From NCBI GenBank assembly GCA_947500135.1, contig CANMQX010000005.1, positions 372,001 to 436,000 on the forward strand: a stretch of DNA of 64,000 bases, given 5' to 3'. The notes beneath the pieces were generated by a model. The model had not been told where the DNA came from. It searched no databases and was given only the letters and a program-made list of their open reading frames with translations. Positions 17,678 to 26,066 of this stretch are shown here, piece after piece. A program made the translations under genes and the position numbers. Positions within the stretch are counted from its first letter, which is position 1. Each line of letters starts with the position of its first letter. This DNA comes from an uncultured Paracoccaceae bacterium (GTDB lineage: Bacteria > Pseudomonadota > Alphaproteobacteria > Rhodobacterales > Rhodobacteraceae).

Positions 17678-18153
17678 CCAGCGCAGTTGAAAAACGTGGC
17701 GGCGCGCCGGTGGGCATGTTGACCGATCTGGACAGTGTCGCGGCGGCATCCGTCATATACCTGCGCATGTGGTGCAACGGCCCGGAGACGCAGGTTGATG
17801 TCTGGAATGATCTGGCCAAAGCGCTGGGATCGCAACGCGGTCGCAAGGCGCTTGAGACATTCGAAGACCTTTGCGGGTTATGCGCCCGCCATGGTCGCCG
17901 CCCCCTGATGCGCCATTCGGTCCAGTGCAAATGCATCGGTGCTGATGAGGCCTGTTTCGCCAATTTCATCGCCACCGCCGCAGATGGTGAACGCGACGAC
18001 GCCATGCTGATGGCCACATTGCTGGTGCGTGCGGATGTCGCCCCGATCATCGCGTCATTAGCCACCGATTTTGGCCTGGCCTTGAAACAGATGAACCTTG
18101 CCGCACCGCGCGAGGTGGCATTGCAACACCCCAACCACACGACACTTCACTAA
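17674..18153 (+). CDS. Cys-rich hypothetical protein in hemP operon
   Basis: 159 aa from ATG 17674 overlapping the hemP stop (ATGA); EDLCGLCARH and QCKCIGADEAC motifs. Confidence 0.75.
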   Translation: MTSAVEKRGGAPVGMLTDLDSVAAASVIYLRMWCNGPETQVDVWNDLAKALGSQRGRKALETFEDLCGLCARHGRRPLMRHSVQCKCIGADEACFANFIATAADGERDDAMLMATLLVRADVAPIIASLATDFGLALKQMNLAAPREVALQHPNHTTLH

Positions 18154-18168
18154 CAGGAACCAAACCTT

Positions 18169-19431
18169 ATGAAACTAAAATTTCTTGCGTCAACAGCACT
18201 CTGCCTGGCACTTGCGACGCCCAGCTTTGCATTGGAAAAGACCGATGTTCTGGACAATTATGCCAATATCGCAGCGGCAAAATATGCCGATAGCCTGACA
18301 ACGGCCCAGACATTGCAAGCGGCGGTGAATGCCCTTGTTGCCGACCCGTCGGCGGAAAACCTGCAAGCTGCGAAAGAGGCATGGTTGGCCGCCCGCGTGC
18401 CGTATCAGCAGACCGAAGTGTACCGTTTCGGCAATGCCATCGTCGATGATTGGGAAGGCAAGGTGAACGCCTGGCCACTGGATGAAGGTTTGATTGATTA
18501 TGTCGATCCGTCCTATGGTGGTGCCACGGATGAAAATGCCTTTGCTGCGTTGAATGTCGTGGCCAACCCCAGCTTTAAGCTGTCAGGTGCGGACATCGAC
18601 GCCGCATCAATCACCCCGATCCTGCTGGCCGAAACGCTGCACGAGGCTGACGGCATCGAATCGAATGTCGCCACCGGTTATCATGCGATTGAATTTCTGC
18701 TGTGGGGTCAGGATCTGAACGGTCATGGCGATGGTGCTGGCAACCGTCCATGGACCGATTTTGCATCTGGCGATGCATGTACCGGTGGCAATTGTGACCG
18801 TCGGGCGGAATATCTGACCGCCGCCACTGATCTGCTGGTGTCTGATCTGGAATGGATGGCCGCCCAATGGGTTGACGGGGGCGCTGCCCGTGCTGAGCTG
18901 ACCTCAGATGCTGATGCCGGGATCGCCGCCATCCTGACCGGTATGGGATCGCTTTCATATGGTGAGCAGGCCGGTGAGCGCATGCGCCTTGGTCTGATGT
19001 TGAATGATCCCGAAGAAGAGCATGATTGCTTTTCCGACAACACCCATAACAGCCATTACTATGATGGTCTGGGTGTCCAGAACGTCTATCTGGGTGAATA
19101 TGTCCGGGTTGACGGCAGTCTGGTTTCCGGCCCCTCCCTGTCGGATATGGTTGCTGAGGCGAGCTCCGCACTGGACGCGGAAATGCAGATCAAGCTGTCG
19201 ACCACAATGATGGCCTTGGGGCGGATCAAGACCGCCGCAGAAGCCGGGTTCAGCTATGATCAGATGCTGGAACGCGGCAATGATGCGGGCGAAGCGCTGG
19301 TGATGGGTGGCGTCAACGGGTTGGTTGACCAGACAAAATCCATTGAACGTGTGGTTGCCGCCCTGGGCGTTGATCAGATCGCCTTTGAAGGGTCCGATAG
19401 CCTGGATGATCCAGAGGCCGTCTTTCAATAA
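18169..19431 (+). CDS. Imelysin family protein (peptidase M75/IrpA-like)
   Basis: Signal peptide; GYHAIEFLLWG carries the GxHxxE imelysin motif; VDPSYGGATDENAFAALNVVANP. Confidence 0.92.
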   Translation: MKLKFLASTALCLALATPSFALEKTDVLDNYANIAAAKYADSLTTAQTLQAAVNALVADPSAENLQAAKEAWLAARVPYQQTEVYRFGNAIVDDWEGKVNAWPLDEGLIDYVDPSYGGATDENAFAALNVVANPSFKLSGADIDAASITPILLAETLHEADGIESNVATGYHAIEFLLWGQDLNGHGDGAGNRPWTDFASGDACTGGNCDRRAEYLTAATDLLVSDLEWMAAQWVDGGAARAELTSDADAGIAAILTGMGSLSYGEQAGERMRLGLMLNDPEEEHDCFSDNTHNSHYYDGLGVQNVYLGEYVRVDGSLVSGPSLSDMVAEASSALDAEMQIKLSTTMMALGRIKTAAEAGFSYDQMLERGNDAGEALVMGGVNGLVDQTKSIERVVAALGVDQIAFEGSDSLDDPEAVFQ

Positions 19432-19452
19432 CCTACTGCAAATCCTAGATAT

Positions 19453-19480
19453 AAAAGGCAGCCCCACGGGGCTGCCTTTT
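19453..19480 (+). terminator. Rho-independent-type terminator after imelysin gene
   Basis: AAAAGGCAGCCCC-AC-GGGGCTGCCTTTT. Confidence 0.8.
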
Positions 19481-19493
19481 CCATGGAGATCTG

Positions 19494-19745
19494 ATGCCCA
19501 AGACCCCCAGCCCTTGTATTGATGTTTGCAAATACAAACGCCAAGGACATTGCATCGGTTGTTCGATGACCAAGGCGCAGAAGTCGCTTTTCAAACAGTT
19601 GAAAAAGAACAGCCATCGCGAAGGTTTCATCGAAATGCTGATTGCGCAACAGGCCCAGTTGGGAAAATTCGGCGGCTGGCCATCGGCCTATGCCAAGAAG
19701 CTGAAAAAGAAAGGCGCATCGCTGCCTTTCGATCTGTCCCCCTGA
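19494..19745 (+). CDS. DUF1289 family protein
   Basis: SPCIDVCKYKRQGHCIGCSMTKAQK four-Cys motif; 83 aa. Confidence 0.85.
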   Translation: MPKTPSPCIDVCKYKRQGHCIGCSMTKAQKSLFKQLKKNSHREGFIEMLIAQQAQLGKFGGWPSAYAKKLKKKGASLPFDLSP

Positions 19746-19753
19746 AACGAAAA

Positions 19754-19776
19754 ACCCCGGCAAAGCCGGGGTGTTT
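19754..19776. terminator. Bidirectional terminator between DUF1289 and dps genes
   Basis: ACCCCGGC-AAA-GCCGGGGT flanked by A-run and T-run. Confidence 0.7.
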
Positions 19777-19796
19777 ACGTTTGCCTTGTGACGCGA

Positions 19797-20267
19797 TCAG
19801 CCGAGATGCGACCGCAGGAACCAGGCGAATTTCTCGTGCTCTTGACCGCGCGCGATGCACAGATCCTCGGTCAGGGTGTCGCCATGTTCCGCCGCCAGCT
19901 CACCGCAGCCTGCCAGTGTCGCCGCCAGCGTTTCCTGTGCGTCCTGCATCATCTTGATCATCTCTTTATCCGTCGCGTGGCCGTCATGTTCGGACACTTT
20001 GGATCGCTTGATCATCCCGGCCAGCGTGCCTTCAGCATGTGCGTCGATGGCCCGAATGCGTTCGGCCAGATCGTCCTGCGCGACAAAGTGATCTTCGTAA
20101 ATTTTCTGGAACAGATCGTGCAACGGGCCGAATGCCATACCTTTCACGTTCCAATGAAAATTCTGCGCGAGCATCGTTGTGACCGCCGTTTCGGCCACGG
20201 ATTGGTTCAGCGCCTCGGCAATTGCGGTTTTCGCATCTGTATTCAAAGACATGGCTGTCTGGGTCAT
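19797..20267 (-). CDS. dps: Dps family DNA-binding ferritin-like protein
   Basis: NFHWNVKGMAFGPLHDLFQKIYEDHFVAQDDLAERIRAID ferroxidase-site pattern. Confidence 0.92.
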   Translation of the reverse strand: MTQTAMSLNTDAKTAIAEALNQSVAETAVTTMLAQNFHWNVKGMAFGPLHDLFQKIYEDHFVAQDDLAERIRAIDAHAEGTLAGMIKRSKVSEHDGHATDKEMIKMMQDAQETLAATLAGCGELAAEHGDTLTEDLCIARGQEHEKFAWFLRSHLG

Positions 20268-20366
20268 TCCAACTCTCCGGTTTGTTCAAATTCTCACTGG
20301 CTGGCTGGCGTCAGGCTGGCTTGCTGCATAGCTAAATAAGCCACTGCGACCGGTAGGCAAGCCTTT

Positions 20367-20383
20367 TTTAGAATTATTCTAAA
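20367..20383. promoter_or_regulatory. Irr control element (ICE box)-like palindrome TTTAGAA-TTA-TTCTAAA upstream of dps
   Basis: Exact match to TTTAGAA-N3-TTCTAAA; on the minus strand it lies just upstream of a plausible promoter TTGCCT-N16-TATTTA for dps. Confidence 0.7.
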
Positions 20384-20816
20384 CCTGACGAAACTGCTCG
20401 GATATGCCCTTGATCAGGAATGCGATGTTGCGTTGGTGTAGTTTCGGCACCCGCGACCGGATGAGAAAGGAAAAACTGTCCTGATCCCTGCTGGCAATAG
20501 CCATGATCGCACGCATCAACCAAGCCTCGTCAAACGAAACCTCTGCCACGCCGGGCCGGTAGAAGACGGGCTGATCACTGACCGCCTGACGCAGGCATTT
20601 CAGCAATGCCTGCGCATGCGCATCCCTTGCCCTGTCCTGCTTGGTCGAAAGCAGGGCGCAGGCCTTGAAAAGGTCGGTATACGCAGCGCTGCGGCATTGC
20701 AGGGCAATCATGCGCAGCTGGTTCAGGCAGCCCCGCCATTCCGCCGGGATGTGATCCGCAGCTGGGCGGCTGGATGGGCTGGCAAATGCCATATGTCGGA
20801 CTGCTGATGACGCCAT
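20379..20816 (-). CDS. Conserved-looking hypothetical protein
   Basis: 145 aa open frame, no family recognised; not antisense to another gene. Confidence 0.55.
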   Translation of the reverse strand: MASSAVRHMAFASPSSRPAADHIPAEWRGCLNQLRMIALQCRSAAYTDLFKACALLSTKQDRARDAHAQALLKCLRQAVSDQPVFYRPGVAEVSFDEAWLMRAIMAIASRDQDSFSFLIRSRVPKLHQRNIAFLIKGISEQFRQV

Positions 20817-20912
20817 ATCGTATCTTTCATCAAATGTTGCAGCGATAGAATCTGTGCTGTTTTCTTTTCCTGACTATAATTATAAGAATTAGAAAAGAAT
20901 GAAAGGTAGAAC

Positions 20913-22433
20913 GTGCGCAGACCGTCAAAATTCGTTGCAATCGTGATCATTTGCATCGCGACTGAGTCGTCGGCAGACCCGTTGGGTGACCCCCATTTGG
21001 ATGTCATTGCCCGCACTGATGCTGAGGCCGCCCGCATTGCCGATGTCACTGCCCCCACAACCGATTTCACCCAAGCCCACAAGTTCGAAGAACGACAGGC
21101 CGGCGCCGCAACCGTGCGCGCCCGCAACAATGCCGATGCGTTTTCGCAGCCTTCGGGCAATATCGCGTTTGAGGATGAACTGACCTTTAAGGTTGGTAAC
21201 GGCCTGTTCCGCAAATTATGGGTGTCGTCGCCTTCCTCAACACTCGCCTCGGACGGGCTTGGCCCCTTGTTCAATGCCCGATCCTGTCAGCGCTGCCATA
21301 TCAAGGATGGTCGTGGCCACCCGCCTGCCCCGGATGATGACAATGCCATTTCGATGTTCTTGCGGGTGTCGATCCCCGGCAATTACGAGGATGGTATCAA
21401 AGAGATCGAAGACTACATCGCCACCCTGCCCGACCCGACCTACGGCACACAGTTGCAGGATTTTTCGGTGCAGGGTCACGCCGCTGAATATCGGCTTGGT
21501 ATCACCTATACTGAGGAAGAGGTCGCCCTGTCTGACGGTGAGACAGCCAGCCTGCGTCGCCCGACCTACGCGGCGGAGGATCTGGGCTATGGTCCCTTGC
21601 ATCCTGAGGCCATGCTCAGCCCCCGGATCGCCAACCAGATGATCGGCCTTGGCCTGTTGGAGGCCGTTCCTGCCGCCGATATTTTGGCCGCAACCGACCC
21701 CGGCGATGCTGATGACGATGGTATTTCGGGTCGTGCGAATATCGTCTGGTCTGCGGAGTTTGATCAACCTATGCTGGGCCGGTTTGGTCATAAAGCGGGC
21801 AACCCCACGATCAGGCAGCAATCGGCAAGCGCATTTGCGGGTGATATCGGTATCGCCTCACCCATGTTTCCGAACCCGGCTGGCGAATGCACCCAAGCGC
21901 AGACCGCCTGCCAGAACGCACCACATGGCGATGGAGATGATCGCGTGTTTGAGATTGATGATGAAATCCTCGACCTTGTCACTTTCTATAGTCGCAACCT
22001 GGCAGTCCCCGCCCGTCGCGATGTTGATGACGCCCAAGTGCTGCGCGGCAAGGAGGTGTTTTACAGCACCGGCTGCACCTCTTGTCATACACCCAGTTTT
22101 GTCACCCATCGCCTGAAGGATCAGCCGGAACAAAGCTTTCAACTGATCTGGCCCTATACCGATATGCTGCTGCATGACATGGGCGAAGGCCTGGCTGACA
22201 ACCGCCCTGAATCCCGGGCGACAGGGCGTGAATGGCGCACCGCCCCTTTGTGGGGCATTGGCCTGACCGAACAGGTCAGCGGGCACAGCTATTTCCTGCA
22301 TGACGGGCGCGCCCGGTCCTTGTTGGAGGCGATCCTGTGGCATGGTGGTGAGGCGGAGCCGCAGCGTGATGCGGTTGTTGAGATGCCCAAAGCCGACCGT
22401 GACGCCCTGATCAGATTTCTGGAAAGCCTATGA
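20913..22433 (+). CDS. Di-heme c-type protein, DUF1111 (thiol oxidoreductase-like)
   Basis: Two CxxCH motifs (RSCQRCHIKDGRG, TGCTSCHTP), LWGIGLTEQVSGHSYFLHDGRARSLLEAILWHGGEA; GTG start with upstream SD. Confidence 0.88.
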   Translation: MRRPSKFVAIVIICIATESSADPLGDPHLDVIARTDAEAARIADVTAPTTDFTQAHKFEERQAGAATVRARNNADAFSQPSGNIAFEDELTFKVGNGLFRKLWVSSPSSTLASDGLGPLFNARSCQRCHIKDGRGHPPAPDDDNAISMFLRVSIPGNYEDGIKEIEDYIATLPDPTYGTQLQDFSVQGHAAEYRLGITYTEEEVALSDGETASLRRPTYAAEDLGYGPLHPEAMLSPRIANQMIGLGLLEAVPAADILAATDPGDADDDGISGRANIVWSAEFDQPMLGRFGHKAGNPTIRQQSASAFAGDIGIASPMFPNPAGECTQAQTACQNAPHGDGDDRVFEIDDEILDLVTFYSRNLAVPARRDVDDAQVLRGKEVFYSTGCTSCHTPSFVTHRLKDQPEQSFQLIWPYTDMLLHDMGEGLADNRPESRATGREWRTAPLWGIGLTEQVSGHSYFLHDGRARSLLEAILWHGGEAEPQRDAVVEMPKADRDALIRFLESL

Positions 22434-23413
22434 AACAGCTTATCGCCACCCTTGCCCTTGTTTGCCTGCCGCTGACCGGCGCGGCGCAGACCGCCGATAT
22501 CGTGGCCCAGCATATTCTGCCGGGTTTTGACCGTCTGGCCCAGCGCAGTGCAGTGTTGGCTGAAACCGCCGCGACCGATTGCATCCCCACATCACCCCCG
22601 TTGCGCGCGGCCTATCATGATGCGTTTGATGCTTGGGTTGCGGTCAGCCATCTGCGCTTTGGCCCGACAGAGGTTGATGACCGCGCCTTCGCCCTTGCTT
22701 TTTGGCCGGACAGCCGGGGGGCGACGCCCAAAGCCTTGTCCGCGCTGATCCGGGATGAGGATGATATCGCCGCCAGTGCGGCAGCCTATGCCGATATGTC
22801 CATCGCCGCGCGTGGTTTCTATGCGATGGAATTTTTGTTGTATGACGATGCGATCACATCCATGGACAGTGACACCTATCGCTGCCAATTGGTGCAGACC
22901 GTCGCCGCCGATATTGCGGCTGTTGCGGCGGCCGTCGATGCGGATTGGAATGACGGTTATGCCGACCGCTTGCTGTCCCCATCTGATACATATCGGACCA
23001 ATGCCGAGGCCGTGCAGGAATTATTCAAGGCATTGACCACGGGGTTGCAGTTTACGTCTGAAACCCGGTTGGGTCGTCCGCTTGGCACGTTTGACAAGCC
23101 CCGCCCCTTGCGCGCGGAAGCGCGGCGATCGGAACGCTCCGCCCGCCATGTGCTGATTTCGCTGACAGCGTTGCGTGATTTGGCGAGGCTTTTGTCTGAG
23201 AACGACGCGGCACTCCTAGACGCGTTCGACCGGGCTTTGGCCCGGCTGGAGGTGCTTGACGATCCGGCTTTTGCCGGTGTCGATGCACCGCAATCGCGCC
23301 TGCATGTTGAGATCATTCAGCAGGCCGTTGATGATATTCGTGCCGTCGCTGCCACTGAACTGGGGCCGCGCCTGGGCGTTGCGTCAGGTTTCAATGCGCT
23401 GGACGGCGATTGA
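22430..23413 (+). CDS. Imelysin family protein, second copy
   Basis: Signal peptide; ARGFYAMEFLLYDD aligns with the imelysin motif but His is Tyr; ATGA overlap with upstream gene. Confidence 0.85.
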   Translation: MKQLIATLALVCLPLTGAAQTADIVAQHILPGFDRLAQRSAVLAETAATDCIPTSPPLRAAYHDAFDAWVAVSHLRFGPTEVDDRAFALAFWPDSRGATPKALSALIRDEDDIAASAAAYADMSIAARGFYAMEFLLYDDAITSMDSDTYRCQLVQTVAADIAAVAAAVDADWNDGYADRLLSPSDTYRTNAEAVQELFKALTTGLQFTSETRLGRPLGTFDKPRPLRAEARRSERSARHVLISLTALRDLARLLSENDAALLDAFDRALARLEVLDDPAFAGVDAPQSRLHVEIIQQAVDDIRAVAATELGPRLGVASGFNALDGD

Positions 23414-24501
23414 TGACCAGCCGTCGGGCATTTCTGGCAGGGTTATTGGCGGCGGGCGCAGCCCCAGCCGCGACATGGGCAGAGGCTGGCGGGCCCGCCT
23501 TTCTGACGGCGGCGGCGCGCAATGATGGTAGTTTTGTTCTATGTGGCATCAGCGCCCAGCGCGACATCCTGTTTGAAATCCCGCTGCCTGCCCGTGGCCA
23601 TGCGGCGGCGGCGCACCCGCAGCGCCCCGAGGCTGTCGCCTTTGCCCGCCGTCCCGGCACATATGCCATGGTCATTGATTGTGTGACTGGTCAGCCGCGC
23701 AAGGTGCTGGAGGCCCCTGCCTGTCGTCATTTTTACGGCCATGGCACATTCAGCCGCGATGGCACATGGCTGTTTACGACCGAGAATGACTATGAAAACG
23801 GTGAAGGTCGCATTGGTGTTTGGGATGCTGCCCATGGATATGTCCGCGCCGCCGAGTTCAGCAGCGGCGGGATTGGCCCGCATGACCTGAAACGGCTGCC
23901 GGGCACCGATACGCTGGTCATTGCCAATGGTGGCATTGATACGCATCCTGAGAGTGGCCGGGCCAAACTGAATATCCCGACGATGCGCCCCAATCTGGCC
24001 TATGTCGTGGATGACATGGTGGTTGAGACCGCCGCGATGGCACCCGAGTGGCATAAGAATTCGATCCGGCATCTGGCCGTTGCCCGTAACGGCCGTGTGG
24101 CCATCGGGATGCAGTGGCAGGGTGATACCGATCCGCCCGCATTGGTTGGTTTGCATGAGCGTGGGCGCGCCGTGACCCTGTTGACCGCGCCTGATCTGCG
24201 CCCGATGCAGGGCTATGTTGGCAGCGTGGCGTTTACGCAGGATGAGCAACAGATCATCGCGACATCGCCACGCGGCGGGCTGATCCAGCATTATGATGTC
24301 AGCACCGGTGCCTTGGCTTTTGAAACGGCGTTTGCCGACGCCTGTGGTGCCGCATCGGCGGCAGGTGGTGCATTGGTGACAACGGGTCAGGGGCAGCTTG
24401 TGCGTGTTACGGGGCAAGCCACCGACGCGCGCCCGACACCGGGGTTGCAATGGGACAACCACCTTGTCAGTTTGCGCAATATTGATCAGCCGATTGGTTG
24501 A
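23410..24501 (+). CDS. DUF1513 domain-containing protein, Tat-type signal
   Basis: N-terminal MTSRRAFLAGLLAAGAAPAATWA; beta-propeller-like; follows imelysin with ATGA overlap. Confidence 0.8.
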   Translation: MMTSRRAFLAGLLAAGAAPAATWAEAGGPAFLTAAARNDGSFVLCGISAQRDILFEIPLPARGHAAAAHPQRPEAVAFARRPGTYAMVIDCVTGQPRKVLEAPACRHFYGHGTFSRDGTWLFTTENDYENGEGRIGVWDAAHGYVRAAEFSSGGIGPHDLKRLPGTDTLVIANGGIDTHPESGRAKLNIPTMRPNLAYVVDDMVVETAAMAPEWHKNSIRHLAVARNGRVAIGMQWQGDTDPPALVGLHERGRAVTLLTAPDLRPMQGYVGSVAFTQDEQQIIATSPRGGLIQHYDVSTGALAFETAFADACGAASAAGGALVTTGQGQLVRVTGQATDARPTPGLQWDNHLVSLRNIDQPIG

Positions 24502-24534
24502 TCGATTGCATTTGTTGAGATGGAGAGGCCTGAC

Positions 24535-24990
24535 ATGACGCGCGTGCATTATGACGCATTGGCAAAAACAGTAGCCGCCCTGACTGATGGTGAGGAGGAT
24601 GTTATCGCGCTGATGGCCACGCTTGCCTGCGAAGTGCATCACAGTGATGATCGGTTTGATTGGACCGGGTTTTACCGCGTCGTCGCGCCTGAATTGATGA
24701 AGATCGGCCCGTATCAAGGTGGGCATGGCTGTTTGGTGATCCCGTTTTCGCGGGGCGTTTGCGGAGCGGCCGCCCGGAGCGGCGAGGTCCAGTTGGTTGC
24801 CGATGTGGAGGCGTTTGAAGGCCATATTGCCTGTGCATCATCCACCCGGTCAGAGATTGTTTTACCCGTATGGGATAAGGCCGGAACTCTGATTGCCGTG
24901 TTTGATATCGACAGCAATCAGCCGGATGCCTTTGATGATACGGATGCCGCTGCGCTGACCGGAATTTTGCAATCTGTGTTTGCTCAATAA
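24535..24990 (+). CDS. GAF domain free methionine-(R)-sulfoxide reductase-like protein
   Basis: FDWTGFYRV, GHGCLVIPFSRGVCGAAARSGE, GHIACASSTRSEIVLPV conserved Cys residues. Confidence 0.85.
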   Translation: MTRVHYDALAKTVAALTDGEEDVIALMATLACEVHHSDDRFDWTGFYRVVAPELMKIGPYQGGHGCLVIPFSRGVCGAAARSGEVQLVADVEAFEGHIACASSTRSEIVLPVWDKAGTLIAVFDIDSNQPDAFDDTDAAALTGILQSVFAQ

Positions 24991-25092
24991 GGCGAATTTC
25001 ATTTCAGCACCCTCATCGATGAAAAAGTGCTTTGGAATTTCATGGAATCGTGCTTTCTGTGAAAAAGGGAGTGTTTTTTTCATCAGGTTGCC

Positions 25093-25662
25093 ATGCTGCA
25101 CGACATGCCAAAAGAGTTGCGGACGCTGGGGGCGGATATACGCGCGCTGCGCAAGGCGCGCGGGCTGACGCTGGTTGATCTGGCGGCGTCGCTGGGTCGG
25201 TCGGTTGGTTGGCTGAGCCAGATTGAACGCGATATTTCTTCTCCCAGTGTGGATGATCTGCGCGATCTGGCGCAGGTTTTGGACGTATCAGTATCCAGCC
25301 TTTTCCGTGTGGCCGCAGCCGCTGGCGAAGAAGGCCGTATTGTGCGCCGTGATGCCCGCCGCCCGTTGGGGTCGCGCAAAGCCGGGCTGGTCGAGGCGCT
25401 GCTGTCGCCGGATCTGACCGATGATTTCGAGATGGTGCATTCCACGTTTGAGGCCGGTGCGACCCTGCCCGAAACGGTCACCCGTCCGACCCAAGAAGTT
25501 GCCTATATCCTGTCGGGTCGTCTGGATGTCTGGATCGGCGGCACTTGCTATCACCTGCGGCCCGGTGACAGTTTCCGCATCAAGGGCGAGCCTTACCGTT
25601 GGGCTAACCCCTATTCCACCACTTGCGAGGCGATCTGGGTGATCGCGCCGCCGGTCTATTGA
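25093..25662 (+). CDS. XRE-family regulator with C-terminal cupin
   Basis: HTH IRALRKARGLTLVDLAASLGRSVGWLSQIERDISSPSVDDL; cupin EVAYILSGRLDVWIGGTCYHLRPGDSFRI. Confidence 0.9.
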   Translation: MLHDMPKELRTLGADIRALRKARGLTLVDLAASLGRSVGWLSQIERDISSPSVDDLRDLAQVLDVSVSSLFRVAAAAGEEGRIVRRDARRPLGSRKAGLVEALLSPDLTDDFEMVHSTFEAGATLPETVTRPTQEVAYILSGRLDVWIGGTCYHLRPGDSFRIKGEPYRWANPYSTTCEAIWVIAPPVY

Positions 25663-25673
25663 AGGGGGCTGTC

Positions 25674-26057
25674 ATGCATACCGGCCAATGTGAATGCGGT
25701 GCTGTCGCGTTTGAGGTCAAGAACCTGCGCTCTGCTGTTACCTTTTGCCATTGCGGGCAATGTCGCCGTACCAGCGGGCATCATTGGGCGGCCACCAATG
25801 CCCCCTTTGCCGATCTGACCTTTACCCGCGATGACGGGCTGCGTTGGTACACATCTTCCGACTGGGCCAAACGCGGTTTTTGCCAGCACTGCGGATCAAG
25901 CCTGTTCTACCGGATGAATGACGAAGACGGGATCGGCATTGCGGCGGGCTGCATTGACACGCCGCATGATCTGAAGCCCGGCAAGCACATCTTTTGCGCC
26001 GATAAAGGCACTTACTACAACATTGCGGACGACGCGCCGCATATCGACAAATACTAG
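25674..26057 (+). CDS. GFA family (glutathione-dependent formaldehyde-activating-like) protein
   Basis: GQCECGAVAFEV, FCHCGQCRRTSG, FCQHCGSSLFYR zinc Cys motifs. Confidence 0.9.
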   Translation: MHTGQCECGAVAFEVKNLRSAVTFCHCGQCRRTSGHHWAATNAPFADLTFTRDDGLRWYTSSDWAKRGFCQHCGSSLFYRMNDEDGIGIAAGCIDTPHDLKPGKHIFCADKGTYYNIADDAPHIDKY

Positions 26058-26066
26058 GGAGCATCC

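Noticed and set aside
23539-24825. 428-aa minus-strand ORF
   Set aside because: Antisense to DUF1513 and fRMsr genes; spurious composition.
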